The notes under the pieces: generated by a model
Told to the model about the DNA's origin: nothing
Databases searched by the model: none
The model's input: only the letters and a program-made list of their open reading frames with translations
Source: Charina bottae
Taxonomy: Eukaryota; Chordata; Lepidosauria; Squamata; Charinaidae
DNA: 64,000 bases
Reading direction: 5' to 3'
NCBI GenBank assembly: GCA_023362775.1
Contig: JALMGJ010000014.1
Coordinates: 4,055,501-4,119,500, forward strand
Program-made: the position numbers and the translations under genes
Shown here: in pieces, positions 34,943-46,886 of the stretch
Position numbering within the stretch: the first letter of the stretch is position 1
Layout: every line of letters begins with the position of its first letter

Positions 34943-36780
34943 CTCTCTTTTCCCCCTCTCCCCCCCCCCCCCCTTATTTCTTTTGCAGAACTAGACACAG
35001 ATCCTTTATGCTCGGGGAATCAGTCTCTGGGGTGAGAGAGGCAGGAGCAGCGAATATGCTTCTCTGAGATTTAAAAGATGCCGTGGGTTCCCAGTGACCC
35101 AGGTTTGGGGGAAAGGGCAGAAGGTTTCGGGGCGCTGCTGCTGAGCTCTCGGAGATATCAGGGAGTTGCTATGGAAGGTGGGGGTGAAGTAAACGGTGTC
35201 TTTGTTGTTGGGTTAAAACCCTTTCCCTTTGTGGCCCCTTGGTAACCAGACCATATTTCCTCCTGCTCCTTCCTTTCTCTGTCTCACATTTGGCATGGTC
35301 TTTTTCCCTTTGACAACACGTTGCTAGTCTCCCCCCCCCAAAAAATAATAATAATAATAATTGTCTCGTTGTGGACAACCATTATAGATGTGCTATGGAC
35401 AAAGCACTGCAGCCTTTTGACACCTCCCCCCATCCTGCCAAGCACCGGCACAACACACCAACACAACACACCAACACACATGGATACAAGCATGTAAATC
35501 GTGATGGCAAGGGAGAAATGAAAAGAGTGTTTGGCCCACTTTTTTCTACTGGTTTGCTTCTTGGTGGAGAATAAATGTTTCCTTCTTGCATTTATTCTTC
35601 TTGCTTCCTTCTTGCCATCTAACCAACTTCTGGACCAATTTAAAGGGGAAGCTTATCTCTTTGCAAAGAGGGGTATGTGGTAAAGGGGGGCAGGAAGTCT
35701 TATTTTGGGGTGTGGGGAGGTATAGAAAGAGACATGTTTTTCTTGCTGCAAATAATACTTTTATGGCTGGGCCTCTGTTTGGGATTTCCTTTCTCCTGGA
35801 ATCTGTGTCTCAGAAAGAGGAGAAAACTTAACCAGAAAGAATAATGGGGAGCGTTTAGATTCTGATGCAGATTTGGAGGAATGAAAGATACAAGTCTCTT
35901 TTATTCATGAATCTTTGCCCACCCAAGCCCTCTATTTTGCCAATGTATCTGAGGTCTCTCAAGCCAGTGGAATAGCTAAAGTTACTCTATGTGTGTGTTC
36001 ATGTGTTAAGCAAGAAAACTGAACCCCTTGACTTTTGGAGGAAAAAACGGTTTAATTTCTCAGTCCAGGAAATGCACAACTGAGGCTATCACCTTTGGGG
36101 ACCTATCCCCAGCGGTTAGCAACCACCCTGGTAATTAACAGAGAGGCATTTGCCTGTGGATCCTATTTTCTTGCATGTGTAGTTTTGCTGAGCATTTCAA
36201 TCATTGGCAGATATCAAAATAGCCCAACCCAAGGGACTAGATGTGTTTTTTGAAGAACTCCATTGTCATTTGGATGTTAGGAGGATAAAACTTTGTTTGT
36301 AAGAGGATATTCTGGTGCATCAGTAAGGAAAAAATGCAGTGAAAATATCTCTGGACATCTGGGTTGTAATGGAATTGGGAAGGATTGTGGGTTTAACACA
36401 TGTTTGGGGCCTCTCATGCAAAAAGATACCAGTTCGATCTTTGGTATTTTCAGAGGGAGGCCTGAAAAAGAAAATTGGTTGGAACCCAAGCAGAAGAGAG
36501 CATCTTGAGTTAGGTGGCCAAAGTTCTGATTTAATCCTTCACATCCCCTTTCTATGAAAAAATGAGAAGCTTTCTTTACCCAAGAATAGAGTCTGTCCAA
36601 TAGGTAACATCTTAATTATATTGCTCTTTAAAGACAGGAAGATATAAAATCAATAAATGTTACTGTCTCTTATTGGACTGGCTTGTACGAGAAGGGCAAT
36701 AGGGAAACTTGTCCGTTTCCCAAGTTATTCATTAGATGAAATCTTGGTTGCTCACAGTCAAGACAATGAAAAATGTGGGA
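34943..36780. other. Stretch without recognised gene
   Basis: The first part is relatively GC-rich and low in repeats, compatible with promoter-proximal intron, then AT-rich. No further exon identified. A CAACACAC-type imperfect repeat is near 35450-35480. Confidence 0.45.
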
Positions 36781-36784
36781 TTTT

Positions 36785-36918
36785 TGTGGGATGCGGGAGC
36801 CAATTGCACAGACAGGGGCGGGATTTGCAGGCGGGAGCCAATCGTGCAGGCCACCACCACTCACCTGCTGTGCGGCCCACTTCCTAACAGGCTGCGGCCC
36901 ACAGGTTGGGGACCCCTG
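36785..36918 (-). mobile_element. hAT-type transposon fragment (terminal part)
   Basis: On the minus strand it begins caggggtccccaacc, then ggcctgttaggaagtgg and gccgcacagcaggtgag, a terminus familiar from hAT elements in other vertebrates. The flanking octamer ggctacag (36919-36926) fits nnnTAnnn. The other end was not found. Confidence 0.72.
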
Positions 36919-36926
36919 GGCTACAG

Positions 36927-39575
36927 TATCTGTTTTGAAGTTTGCCCACCGGCTGAGCATGAAACCTGGGAGGGAGGGCTTTAAAAAGGCCCCCAGCCCT
37001 CTCTTGCTGCCATGTTTCCCCTCCCAGAAAGCATCAGTCGCTGGCTGGAGAGGCAACCGTTGCTGTCCTTATTGGGTGGTGGGGAAGGATAGGCGGTGTG
37101 GATTTGTGGAGACCAGCGATGATATAGATAAACGAGCTGAAGATGAAGGTCCTAAATGGAACAGAGGGCATATAAGTATCAAGAGACATAAGCAACAAAT
37201 CATGTCTCCCCTCGGTCTTCCAATGCACAGCACCTAGGGGAGAAGCGCAAGCATTCCCCGCTGTACGTTTTGGGGTATTTTCAAACATAAACCTATGTTT
37301 TGAAAAGTGTGTTCAATAACTGACACATTTGTATTTTGGGCTTCAATGATCAATGCCTAAAGTTCGAAATACCTGGAGCAAAGCAACTGATGGTGACTCT
37401 GATTACCAACACTTCCCAATGCGAGCAAAACCAAGAGCTATGCAATAATTCTGATGGTTTCTGTTGCCTGCTTTTTGGAGCAGGATTTCTGAATTGGAAA
37501 GGGGGGAAAAATGCTTGAAAACGGGAGGAAGGAGGGATGGGTGAGGATGGGTGTGCTTGTTAAACTCACACAATGGCTGCAAGCCTGGAGCTCAGCCAAA
37601 TTACAGCATCTCCTAAAAATAGGGATTCTTCTAATTAAATGCTTCCAGCCAGTCCAACATAACCCTTTGAACTAGAACGGAGAAGTTTTCTAATGATCAG
37701 ACTGCTGACCCAGAGATTTCTGGATGGCAGAATGTGACAATCGGTCTATGAGCTCTAGGAACACAGCCTCAGCCACTAACTTTTGGGGTGGTGCTGCTCC
37801 AACTACATTTTCTAGCTGAAACCACTTGGGAAACAATTATGAAACACTGTCCTCTGTACTTCAGCAGTCTGTTGGGCATGACTTTGAGTTTTACTGATGG
37901 AACTTGATAGATAGCAATTTTCCCTCTGCGACCTCAGTTCCTTCAAATGGGTTGGATTTCAACTCCCTTGATTTTCAACATCCATGGCCTTTGGCAGCAA
38001 GACATCCAAATTCTGTTCTTTGCTATGGTTCAATCCACCAGCTGGACTTCTTTGATCCGAAATTTATCCTGCTCTATGTAATTTCTGGCACTTGACCCAA
38101 ACCTCCTCTTCATCCACCTTCTCTGTAATAACTCTGAAGGTTCATTGTGGACTGTTTGGGGAGAGAATACGTGTTACAAAATTCAGCTTCTATCAATAAG
38201 GCTTAAAAAGGACTGAGACTGCCATCAGATTTGACAGAAACTCAAATATAAGCTGAACAGGCAAATTCCCATCCAGGACAAACTATATGGAGATTTTGAG
38301 GGAAGCAAATCTTTCCTTTAAAAAAAATAGAGATGGAATTAACAACTTATCTTAGAGTGGTTTCAGATATCGCATAAGTCACAAAAAATTACCAGACAAG
38401 GTTGTGGAATTTTACTTAGACAATTCTGTAGAATTCTGAGGGAAAGTTAATAGCTTTAAACATGAGATTTAAACACTTTTTTTCATATCATATGAATGTG
38501 AATAATTGAAAAAAAAATTGTTTTTTTTAAAATGAAGATAGGATTTATACAATGGGGAGTTTTTGATGGCTTTCATATTAATCTTCTGCAGCCAACGTAT
38601 AAAAAGACAACGGCTTTTCTTTGGCTGGTTGGCAGCCCAAAAGAAATTTCTAGAAGGCTGAACCAGCAGGTGACCTGTTGGCCCCTTGAAGCTATAAAAG
38701 GAAAATTTTGATTTGCCATCATTTAATGGCGCCTGCAAATCTAACATCTCGGGCAACCGTCTCAGTTTAGGTGAGAACAAGCTCAGCCTTGTGAGAGAGT
38801 TGAAGGGTTGGTCAAGGACCCAAGCAAAGCAGCTTCCTTCTGAGGAACCGGACTCTTGTAATCTCAATAGTTAACAAGCAGTTGAACATACAGAGTTAAT
38901 CTACCATTTCAATTCATGCAGAGAAGAAACTGCAATTTTAACTAGTGGGTGGTAATCCCTGTGGTGCCATCCAAGCAAAATGAAAGGGTATTGTAGAAGG
39001 GGCTGACTGGAACTTCACTGGCTCTGTCTATTGTTTCACTTCAACCCCTGCTCCCATCTTCCCACTTCTTCCTGGCAAGCATTTTTGGGGTCACAACATA
39101 AGCTCTCCTACCATCTTCTGTAGGGTTCGTGGATATGTACAGTGTGGCATTAAGTGTTATTACTTATGACAGGTAACAGTTAGATAGGCAAAAGCTGATG
39201 CTGGTATAATCTCCAATGAAAATAGCCAGAAATTATATTGGAATTGTATGCCTATAAACCAAAGGAAAGTGGGAAATAGTTTTTCCCCATATCATTGTGT
39301 TGGGAAGAGACCACTATTCAAGGATAAAACAGATTGCTTTTGAAAAGAGGGGCAGAGATCTTCTCTTTTCCACATCACCCCCCCCCCAAAAAAAAAAAAG
39401 CTTTCCACAAATTATCTTCTTATGAAACTAGCAAAGCACCCTCAGAAACCTAAAGGCAGTGGAAGGAATGATGTGAGCTTCTCATCCAGGACAATCTGTA
39501 CCAGATAGAATTATACCTTTTCAGACATCTAATGGGAAATGCCATTCTTATGCCCCCTCAGGTCGTTAAAAAAAA
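36927..39575. other. Gene-free stretch
   Basis: No exon or family recognised. Short A-rich and C-rich runs occur near 39380-39400. Confidence 0.5.
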
Positions 39576-39579
39576 TTGG

Positions 39580-39673
39580 TTCCCTTACCAACTTTGCTCA
39601 GACTGAAGAAGCTCCTTGGATAAGGAGCGAAACGTTTCCACTGAGAAAATAGAAATCCAGTTGACATGATTCA
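39580..39673 (+). mobile_element. Solo 94-bp Penelope-like fragment carrying a hammerhead
   Basis: These 94 bases match 59125-59218 base for base, and also the reverse complement of 58542-58635. The segment spans the complete hammerhead core with about 23 bases before it and about 37 after. I see no TSD and no surrounding palindrome. Confidence 0.88.
39603..39636 (+). ncRNA. Hammerhead ribozyme core, intact
   Basis: CTGAAGA (39603-39609), then stem II gctcctt-gga-taaggagc with near-perfect pairing, then GAAAC (39629-39633) and GTT as candidate cleavage triplet. Flanks ctcag and ctgag can pair as an outer stem I with an internal loop. The arrangement fits type I hammerheads of Penelope-like elements. 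Confidence 0.75.
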
Positions 39674-42600
39674 GTACTTGTTTAGTGTTCAAAGGGACAA
39701 TGTTATTTTTCATCGCCCACCCACCCCCGTGTTCCTTAAAAGGAAAAATAATGCAAGACAAAATTAATATGTCAGGAAAGCTTTAATACCTGCTGAAGCA
39801 GTGTGCTATTTGATTACTAACTTAGGTTATATACATGAGCATTCAGAAATGACCATAAGTCAGAAAGAGTATAGAGCATTTCTTAGATTTCTACCCACTT
39901 CCATTCATGCTGTCCAACAGTGATTCCCAGTTCATACAGCTCCATGATACACACCAAACCAAAATCTGGTTAGTTTCAAGGGTGCAGCATAGACATTTTA
40001 ATACATTTTCATTTCATCCCTGAAAGTCTCCTGGCCATTGATAAAACAGATTTAGGTGCCAGAACAAAGATCTACCAGTATTTGGTGTCCAGCAAGGACA
40101 GGAGGTAATATTTCACAATGGTTTCTCCCCAGGTAGTGTCCACCAGATCTATGCTAGGACTTGTAGTCCAAGACAGCTTGAAGGCTCCAACAGTTTGTAG
40201 ACCACAAAGCTGTTCTAGAGATTCACAACCTAGTCCTCATAGCTGCTATTCTGTGGTAGACTGCCTCTGCAATTAGTTAGCATGGCTAACCAATTGATCT
40301 TCCCTCATTTATTTCATCGCCTTTAAAGCTATTTAAACCAATGGGTAGTCCTACATAACCTAATATTGTTCAGGTCCAGCAGCATCTTGCAGATTTGAAG
40401 AAAATGAACTCTCGGGAATGTCTAACCTTGCCCTGATTGCTGATCTTTTCCTGCAGAAGCTAGAAGAAAGAGGGTGTGGAAAAGGAACAGGGTTTTGGAG
40501 CAGAGGTGACAGCCAAGACTGCTGTTCCAGTACCCTGTTTGCCTTTCTGTTCTGTCCTTGGTGATTTGTAACTGTTCCACACAGAGGACTGGAATTGCTT
40601 CCTCTCTGCCTGCAATTGAGTTTCAAGGAAATGAACCGTAACCTGGCGTAGAGCGGGAATGGTTTTAGCCAAACAAGAGCGATTAATTCTAAATGGATAA
40701 GAATCACATCTGTCTCCTTAAGCCAATAGGAAATGGGTGAATACCCAGAGAATCCACCAAATATTCACTTGTTTATGCTGTCTTGCTATAAGCTAAGTTT
40801 TCATTGTCACGGGTGATGGTTCCTGCTGACTGAAAGCCTAGCTACACGATCCGTGGAACTGGGTGGGGTGTCTCTTTTTTGGACTGTGCCGTTCAGACAA
40901 CCGGTGGGGATTACATGTTTAACACCCCCACAGGAGTACAAGAATAATCAAAAGCCAGTAAAAATCATATATCACAATTCTGCTAATAGCGGCTTGAGGT
41001 TCCTAAGGTTTGCACTTCTTGCAAATTACTTTTGTTCTTTGCATCTCCCCTTAGTTCTAGAATCATGCTCAATAAGGAATTTTCCTCTCTCCTCTTCTGC
41101 TTCTCTCTCCAATGCACTTCAGCAATGTAGTTAATATTCTACATCCACCTGCACTGGAACGAAGCCCACAAACCCACAGGTTTTGTTGGCAATAGCCTGT
41201 ACTCCTTTCTCCCTCAATAGTCAATAACCAGTGTAAATTTCCTTCCACTGCACACAGAAAGGAGGGAGTCAAATGCAAGAAGCAATAACATCGTTCCAAA
41301 GTTGTCTATCAAATCTCCTATCCGATTGGCAGAAGCAAACACAGGTGACTACAGGGTGGTTGGCAAAGTGACTGCCTTTCTTTAAAGCAAACCAAACATT
41401 TGTCATGGAATGAAAAGGATTCCAAAACGCAAGCTGTGGCAGATGTTCGTCGAAAACTGGCAACTGTCCCAAGTCTTCCTGAGCAATAGATTCTGATAAT
41501 GCAGTTTGCATGGGCTGTTGATATCTAATGACTGGGCACCTGGAAAAAGCTGGCATGGATTTCCCTGGATGCTTGGAACAAGGGGGAAGGCATTGGGTCA
41601 TTTCAGGTTACCCAGAGAAAGGATCTTGCAAAAATCAGAAGCAGCAGTGACTGAAAATAGAATCTCACAACTTTGGACTTCACTGCCAGCTGGGGATGCA
41701 TCATCAACCCTTATGGGAGATGCATGCCAAACTCATGTACTCCAACAATTAAAATCCTGCAAAGCAGGGATGCAAAATATGCATATGTTCTCCAGGTTTT
41801 GATGTGGCCCGCAGATCTCTCCCAAAAGTCACTGCTAAACAGTATATATTTCAGAAGAGAGAAAGGAGCCATTATGAAGTACATGGGGAGTGATGAGCTT
41901 AATTCGTGTAATTTGGTTTTGGTTAAATCAAAAAGGAAATTAAATCCAGTTCAGTTTCATTCTTGCCCCATCTAGTTTTGGGGACAGGGACCTCCAGCAC
42001 ACCCCTCAAAAGCCAAGTGTGGCTCTTCTCCTGGAAAAGATTCCAAAGCTCTTCAATAGAGGGAGAGTCTACCTTCTATCTCCAGCCAACCAAAATTGAG
42101 GTTCCAGAGAAAAGAAAGTCTGGACCAGCCCAGGAATGCTGGCTGGGAATTCTTGTAACTGCAATCCAAAAATTTCTGGAAGGTCCTAGGTTGAAAAAGA
42201 CTGGGCTAGTAGGATTTTGTACTTGGCCTCAGTCCTTTTAGCTATCTTCCTGCTCAAGGGCATACTCTTGTCCTTGAAGGGTCTTCAGTTAGGCTGCATA
42301 ACTCTGGTGTGTTGTGTAGTATTTTAGGGCCCATTCACCAACCAAATTTGTTCGCTGAGAAAGAGAGTTGTGTGAATTCTGAAATCAAAATGGCCTGGCT
42401 TTCATGTGTATGAAGCATCTCTGTGATTGCTTTCTTCAAGAACTGGTATGCACAATCAAGAAAGCCAAATTATGCACCCAGGTGGCACTGTTCAGACCCC
42501 ATTTGGGGCTGTGGTTTGGTTTTAATTCTACTTTATATATTTTTTTTTTCAGTAATAAAAATATAGGATATAGAAGGTGGCTTGTGATTTGCTAGCTTTA

Positions 42601-42937
42601 TGCAAGAAAGGGGACGGTTAAATTAATATATAAGACCTCTCCACCTGGGGTTGGAGAGGTGACAACCCAAAAAAAGCTATGTGCATTATTCTCTTGCTCC
42701 ACTGTACAACTCAACTCATGTTTGTGGTGCTTCACGTCCATTGGTTTTGCAACACCTTCGCTCTATCAATGTCAGGTTGGTTCAGAAGCTAGCAACAAGG
42801 TGAAGCCATCATAATGGATTTCAGCATGTCTTGAGAATTATCTTGATTCAACAGATATACTGGATGAATCAGTTTGATTGTATGATGGAGTCTCAGTTAA
42901 GCCTGCATCACACCCTCTTCCAACATACAGCAGTATC
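39674..42937. other. Long gene-free stretch
   Basis: No exon, RNA gene or repeat family recognised. Several ORFs of 90-115 aa on either strand lack motifs and overlap each other in other frames. Confidence 0.5.
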
Positions 42938-42999
42938 ATTTATTTTATTTTATTTTATTTTATTTTATTTTATTTTATTTTATTTTATTTATTTATTAG
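42938..42999 (+). repeat. (TTTTA)n pentanucleotide array
   Basis: About 12 units, directly adjoining the reverse-oriented LINE tail, so it is probably the expanded poly(TAAAA) tail of that insertion. Confidence 0.93.
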
Positions 43000-43045
43000 A
43001 CTTCTCTACCGCCCAACTCGTACAAGATGACTCTGGGCGGTTATC
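43000..43045 (-). mobile_element. L2/CR1-like LINE tail fragment
   Basis: On the minus strand ataaccgcccagagtcatct leads to gttgggcggtagagaagtct and an AATAAA-rich run, matching the terminal motif of the other L2/CR1-like copies. Only about 45 bases of element survive, a severely 5'-truncated insertion. Confidence 0.7.
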
Positions 43046-43049
43046 ATAG

Positions 43050-43960
43050 GATGATATTCTGTATAAAGAATACAGTATGTCCATATTTTTTTACACCTCT
43101 CATCTACTGTAAGAAAAGCTGAGATAAATCCTACATATCTTCAGATCCCAGAAATATCTTCCCAAATGCTCTGGTCATTTTTTTTTGGGGGGGGGGGGGC
43201 TTATCTTGGAAGCTCCTGGCAATTCATAAGAAAGATTTGTCTGGTTACATACTGATGTCCTTCTAGACCAAGCTAAAAAATTTCAGGCATTTTAATGGTT
43301 TTCTGTATTATTTTAACCAACATCCAAAATGAGTAAGTGGATCTCAGGGTAGAGATATCACTCAGCATCAAGGCCATGAAACACAGGACAAAGAGTGCAG
43401 TGAAACATGGAAAAGACAGGAAGAATATGAGGGGAAATGCATTCTCGTATTGAGAGTTCAATATGGCATAATTTAAATTTCAATAAATATTCTTATCTAA
43501 CTATGTCAGCCATATCATGAGTTTGAGAGATTTCCACTGATCCCAACCTAACAGCCAAGTGGTAAAACTTTGATCACCACTCCCAACCATCGATTTCTCT
43601 GCATCACACTTCAAGAGGACCGTTCTTGAAATCTACCTAGAGTGCAGACTTCCAACTCTGTGGGCTAGAACAAAACTGTCAGTGTTTGCCTCCACCTCCC
43701 CCATCTCAAGCTTTGTACATAAGCCAGACAACATCCAGCTATATCTATATTCAGCTCTTGTAAGATACCTGTGGGGTACTTTCCTGGACTAAGAAGGTAT
43801 ACCTGCTTCAGCTGGAGATGACCGTAGCTGAACCTATGATCTTCTGCTTGCCAAATGTGTTTTGCAATGGAGTCATAATTTTCCCCTTCCCAGACTGTTC
43901 TCCAAATTTTCCTTCTTTTGGATAACAGTTTTGGCATTCTGCTTGACTCCCTACCACATC
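43050..43960. other. Gene-free stretch
   Basis: A G tract of about 12 at 43187-43199; no gene recognised. Confidence 0.5.
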
Positions 43961-43971
43961 CTCCCATCCAT

Positions 43972-44208
43972 TTCTTTTGTTTCTGTGTGTGTGTCTTCAA
44001 GTCAGTGTTGACTCCTGATGACTAATCCCTGCAGTTTTCTTGGCAAGATTTTCAGAAGTGGTTTGCCATTGCTTCCTTCCTAGGGCTGAGAGGGTGTGAC
44101 TGGCCCAAGGTCACCCAGCTGGCTTTGTGCCTCAGGCAGGACTAGAACTCATGGTCTCCCAGTTTCTAGCCTGATGCCTTAACCCCTGTACCAGACTGGC
44201 TGCCCCCT
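43972..44208 (-). mobile_element. tRNA-derived SINE, single body, third tail type
   Basis: On the minus strand: tRNA-like head (acaggggttaaggcatc), one copy of the 102-bp body, then ctgcagggattagtcatcag and gagtcaacactgacttgaag with a (GACACA) end. This tail differs from both the 2385 and 5962 copies. The TSD tcccatccat lies at 43962-43971 and 44209-44218 (10 of 10). Confidence 0.88.
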
Positions 44209-44218
44209 TCCCATCCAT

Positions 44219-46086
44219 AGGTGTAGGAATCGAAGACAAAGACAGCATAATTTCCCTGAAATGTGACCTTCCCTTATCCACATTCCATTCCCAGAGTGAT
44301 AGCCATTTATGGCAAGCTGGTGAAGGCATTCCTTGTTGTCCTGGAACTGTCTCTCCTGTCCTTACAATACATTTGCAGTACAGGCAGGTATTTGCAGAAG
44401 TCATTAATAAAAGTGTCTTATGAGTGCATGATTAATTTAATAATTCATTTAATATATCTGTGAGAGGATTAGCAATTCTGACTGGCTGTTGTTAGCAGTC
44501 GTGTTTGATAATCTCATGAAGTTAAGTCTTCCCTCTTCTCCACTTGTCAGGTAAAACAACTGGGATTGAGTCGGCATGTTTGCCTGCAGTTGTCCATTCA
44601 ATGATCCATGAAAACATACAGAAAAACATGAGAGTCCTTCTTGTAATTGTACACAGGGCAACGAAACATCTAAACCCGTACAGTGCCATGTGTTTGTAAT
44701 TCAGGACCAGTTTGCACAATTGGCATAATGGCAGGGGTGAGGTTTTCTCTTGATTGCAAAAGAAAATGTGACAGCTCTGAGTTGGAATGTTCAAATGTTT
44801 CTCCTACCAAAGGAATAAAATATCCAGAAACACAATATTAATTCCAAGGTTTTTTTTCCTGACAAGCATGAATTGTTGCTTATCTGGGGAAGCACTGAAA
44901 GGGCAATGTAGTAGAAAACAGTTCAAGCTTTGCCACATGACCTTATGAAGGTGCTTAAAGATTCCATATGCGTCTTATGTGGTGGTGTAATGGTGTGTGG
45001 GAATGACCTTGGGAGACAGGAGGAAGAGCCGCAGGCTGGACAACCAGTGTGTAAAAAATATCTCAGTCGAGAGAAGGAGAGAGGGAGTAGGAAATGTTTC
45101 AGAAGGTACCCTCCCAAGTTTTCTGGAGAGTAAAAGGAAAGGAGAGGAGAATTACTTTCAGTCTTGCAAGATTCGGTTAATGTAACCTTCTAATACAGAT
45201 AGAGTTAGTACTGTTGAGCTTCTTGTTCGGACTACCTCACAAAGCTAACAGGTGGAGAACGGAGTGATTTTTCATGTTTGGGATCCATCTGACGGACATG
45301 AGGCTTTTGCACGTGCAAGACCTTCTTACCAATGGTCAAAATCATGTTATCTGACTTGAGAATCAGACCCAGAGCATTAAAATGTCATCCTTAACAGCGC
45401 TGGTCTTGGGATTCTGTCCATTTTTCCTGCTACCAAACTGTGCAAAGCCAAATCCGGGCATTAAGCATTGGCTGTAATGGAATGGTCTCCATAAATGTTT
45501 AATAGGCCTGGCCTCTGGCAGTGTTAAAATAGAATTCACAGCTTCAGATTTTTAATTGGGGGACTTTCTCCATTATAGGTCAAGCATCTTTGCAGAGAAA
45601 GGTGCATTTGCAAAGGCTAAGCTCTCCGTTAAAATATACACATTTAACGCTCTCCAGCTTTTCTCTGGAAAACCGGAAGTGGCAGCTGCTCAGCTCCCAG
45701 GTGGCTTTGCCCAGGGCTGGGCTAAAAATATCAGGCCGATGTTCAAGCACTTTAGCTGAAATCCTTGATTTCCTCTTTGCCCCATCTGCTTTTCTCCAGC
45801 AAACCCTGAAGGAGAAGATAAGCCCACAAGAAAGCGTAAGTGACTCAAAAGACAAGGGAATGAAAATGAGGTTGGGAGCAGGATCTCATTCATATTATGG
45901 CAGAAGGATCTAGCCCTTGGGGGAAAATTGAGTTCCAGGAGCTTCTGCAATTTTGTACCAGAAAACCCTTTTGGCTCATACCAGCAATCTTATACAATGA
46001 AGAAGAGGAAGATTTCTCTCTGTTTTATACAAAATATCCCATAAAAGCTAAAATTATGGCTACAGTGGAGAGTAGAAGAAACACAC
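44219..46086. other. Gene-free stretch
   Basis: No exon or repeat recognised. ORFs of 86-107 aa around 45580-45950 overlap one another on both strands without motifs. Confidence 0.5.
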
Positions 46087-46141
46087 AATATGTATTTTGG
46101 AGTCCTTGGTGCTCTCTGAGCTTGGTGGTTTGCTTGCAGAC

Positions 46142-46172
46142 ATTTTATTACCCGACTAGGTAACATCATCAG
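46142..46172 (-). ncRNA. Hammerhead-like core, damaged (left arm)
   Basis: On the minus strand CTGATGA (46166-46172) and a stem II (ttacc...gggtaa) are present, but the GAAAC box has become AAAAT (46142-46146). Confidence 0.6.
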
Positions 46173-46183
46173 ATCATCATCAG

Positions 46184-46211
46184 ATGTTACCTAGTCGGGT
46201 AATGAAACGTC
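46184..46211 (+). ncRNA. Hammerhead-like core, 5' part missing (right arm)
   Basis: Stem II and GAAACGTC (GAAAC at 46204-46208 plus a GTC triplet) are intact, but the palindrome spacer replaces the CTGATGA box that should precede atgttacc. Confidence 0.6.
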
Positions 46212-46558
46212 TGCAAGCAAACCACCAAGCTCAGAGAGCACCAAGAACTCCACAGTTCAACCCTGAGCTACAGAGATTCTCTTCTATTGGAATATGTATT
46301 TTGACTATGCAAAGTTAAGCTTTTCCTTACTGTCATTCTTCAAAGGGGCTAAGTCATAGTCATATACTAGTTTCCTGATAAGCACATCTTCACTGCTTTG
46401 TAACATTTTTTAGGGCTCTTCTCTCTTCTTTGCATTTGGTGTGTTCTGCCTCCTTTTTTTTTTTTACTTCTGGTATTTTTAAGCATTAATAGCGAAGGGA
46501 GTTAGAGAAGGTATCCTCAACCGGATGGTTTCTTATGCTCATTGCATAAAATAAATTA

Positions 46559-46874
46559 AAAAGGTAAAGGTTTTCCCCTGCACAGTAGTGTCCGACTCTA
46601 GGGGGTGGTGCTCATCTCCGTTTCTTAGCTGAAGAGCCAGCGCTGTCCGAAGACGCTTCCGTGGTCATGTGGCTGGCATGACGCACACGGAATGCTGTTA
46701 CCATCCCACCGCAGTGGTACCTATTTATCTATTTGCATGCTTTCGAATTGCTAGGTTGGCAAGAGCTGGGGCGAGTGCGGGAGCTCATTCTGTCACACGG
46801 CGCTTGGGTCTCGAACTGCTGACCTTCCGATTGACAAGCCTGGCATCTTAACCACTGAGCCTTTGCACCCCTAT
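46559..46874 (-). mobile_element. Sauria-type SINE, near full length
   Basis: The minus strand has the tRNA-like head with A and B box remnants (the B box is degraded to gttcgagaccc), the body and the tail gagtcggacactact, ending in acctttacctttt. A 12-bp perfect TSD, taaaataaatta, lies at 46547-46558 and 46875-46886. Confidence 0.92.
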
Positions 46875-46886
46875 TAAAATAAATTA

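Larger units (their letters stand above)
46100..46290. mobile_element. Palindromic Penelope-like mini-element with 13-bp TSD
   Basis: Inverted arms at 46099-46166 and 46184-46251 surround a 17-base spacer made of cat/atc repeats. The right side adds 39 bases (ending gattctcttctattgg) that the left lacks. The perfect direct repeat aatatgtattttg lies at 46087-46099 and 46291-46303. The arm sequence (ttacctagtcgggtaatgaa) is unrelated to the other two palindromes and is familiar from a separate Penelope-like family. Confidence 0.82.

Noticed and set aside
36773..37237. 154-aa ORF
   Set aside because: Its first part is the hAT terminal fragment; the remainder has no recognisable motif.
38469..38867. 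132-aa minus-strand ORF
   Set aside because: No motif, no splice context, in an A/T-rich region.
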